Of a stretch of DNA of 64,000 nucleotides, positions 63,983 through 64,000 are shown in pieces. A model generated the notes under the pieces. The model was not told where the DNA came from. It did not search any database and worked only from the letters and a program-made list of their open reading frames with translations. The stretch comes from Chionis minor. Lineage: Eukaryota > Chordata > Aves > Charadriiformes > Chionididae. Where the stretch lies: contig VZSF01010483.1 of assembly GCA_013398295.1 (NCBI GenBank), positions 48,059 through 112,058 on the forward strand, given 5' to 3'. Each line of letters opens with the position of its first letter. Position 1 is the first letter of the stretch. A program made the position numbers and the translations under genes.

Positions 63983-64000
63983 TGTCGTGGTTTGGCCTCA
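63983..64000 (+). mobile_element. Start of an LTR cut by the window edge
   Basis: The last 18 bases read TGTCGTGGTTTGGCCTCA, the typical 5' terminus of an avian endogenous-retrovirus LTR in plus orientation. The rest lies outside the window, so whether it is a solo LTR or a longer provirus cannot be seen. Eighteen bases are little evidence, but the match to this terminus type is distinctive. Confidence 0.65.

Noticed and set aside
1..64000. CRISPR arrays, operons, phage or plasmid genes
   Set aside because: No regularly spaced direct repeats, no tightly packed long ORFs and no ribosome-binding-site pattern; the repeats point to a bird genome.
1..64000. tRNA genes or tRNA-derived SINEs
   Set aside because: I found no GGTTCGA-type B box with a matching A box upstream on either strand by eye; tRNAscan-SE would settle it.

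Overview
This window looks like vertebrate, almost certainly avian, non-coding DNA: intergenic or deep intronic, strongly AT-rich and CpG-poor, with no operons, no dense long ORFs and no Shine-Dalgarno-led genes. The bird assignment rests on the repeats. Several truncated CR1 LINE fragments carry the avian 3' end, with its short ATTCTRTG-type terminal repeats. One ERV-type solo LTR begins TGTCCTGGTTT, and another avian-type LTR begins TGTCGTGGTTTGGCC at the last 18 bases. I cannot name the species. The LTR start types fit a neoavian bird better than chicken, but that is inference from memory of avian repeats.

Layout. 1-7440: an old CR1 fragment on the minus strand (about 1215-2430), then unassigned AT-rich DNA. 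7441-9275: a short plus-strand CR1 3' end and a separate plus-strand CR1 reverse-transcriptase relic with destroyed reading frames. 9276-17990: unassigned DNA interrupted by a solo LTR (14970-about 15677) that keeps a TATA-like box and an ATTAAA polyadenylation signal. 17991-18400: two CR1 pieces in opposite orientation, nearly abutting. 18401-46692: mostly unassigned DNA with one CR1 3' end on the minus strand (30212-30650), small tandem duplications and several inverted repeats. 46693-47130: a younger-looking CR1 3' end on the minus strand that still has a 114-codon open frame for the C-terminus of the ORF2 protein. 47131-63982: unassigned DNA with homopolymer tracts. 63983-64000: the first bases of an LTR that continues outside the window.

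No host protein-coding exon, tRNA, rRNA, snRNA or CRISPR array could be supported. The longest ORFs are either in CR1 or the LTR or resemble nothing I recognise, and their lengths fit chance in 64 kb. I found no evidence of a novel multi-gene system. The items most worth a second look are three inverted repeats (22767-22813, 25568-25606, 35223-35304), one of which is roughly pre-miRNA-sized, the oppositely oriented CR1 pair, a TATA-containing stretch near 32639, local CpG clusters, and the LTR cut by the right edge.
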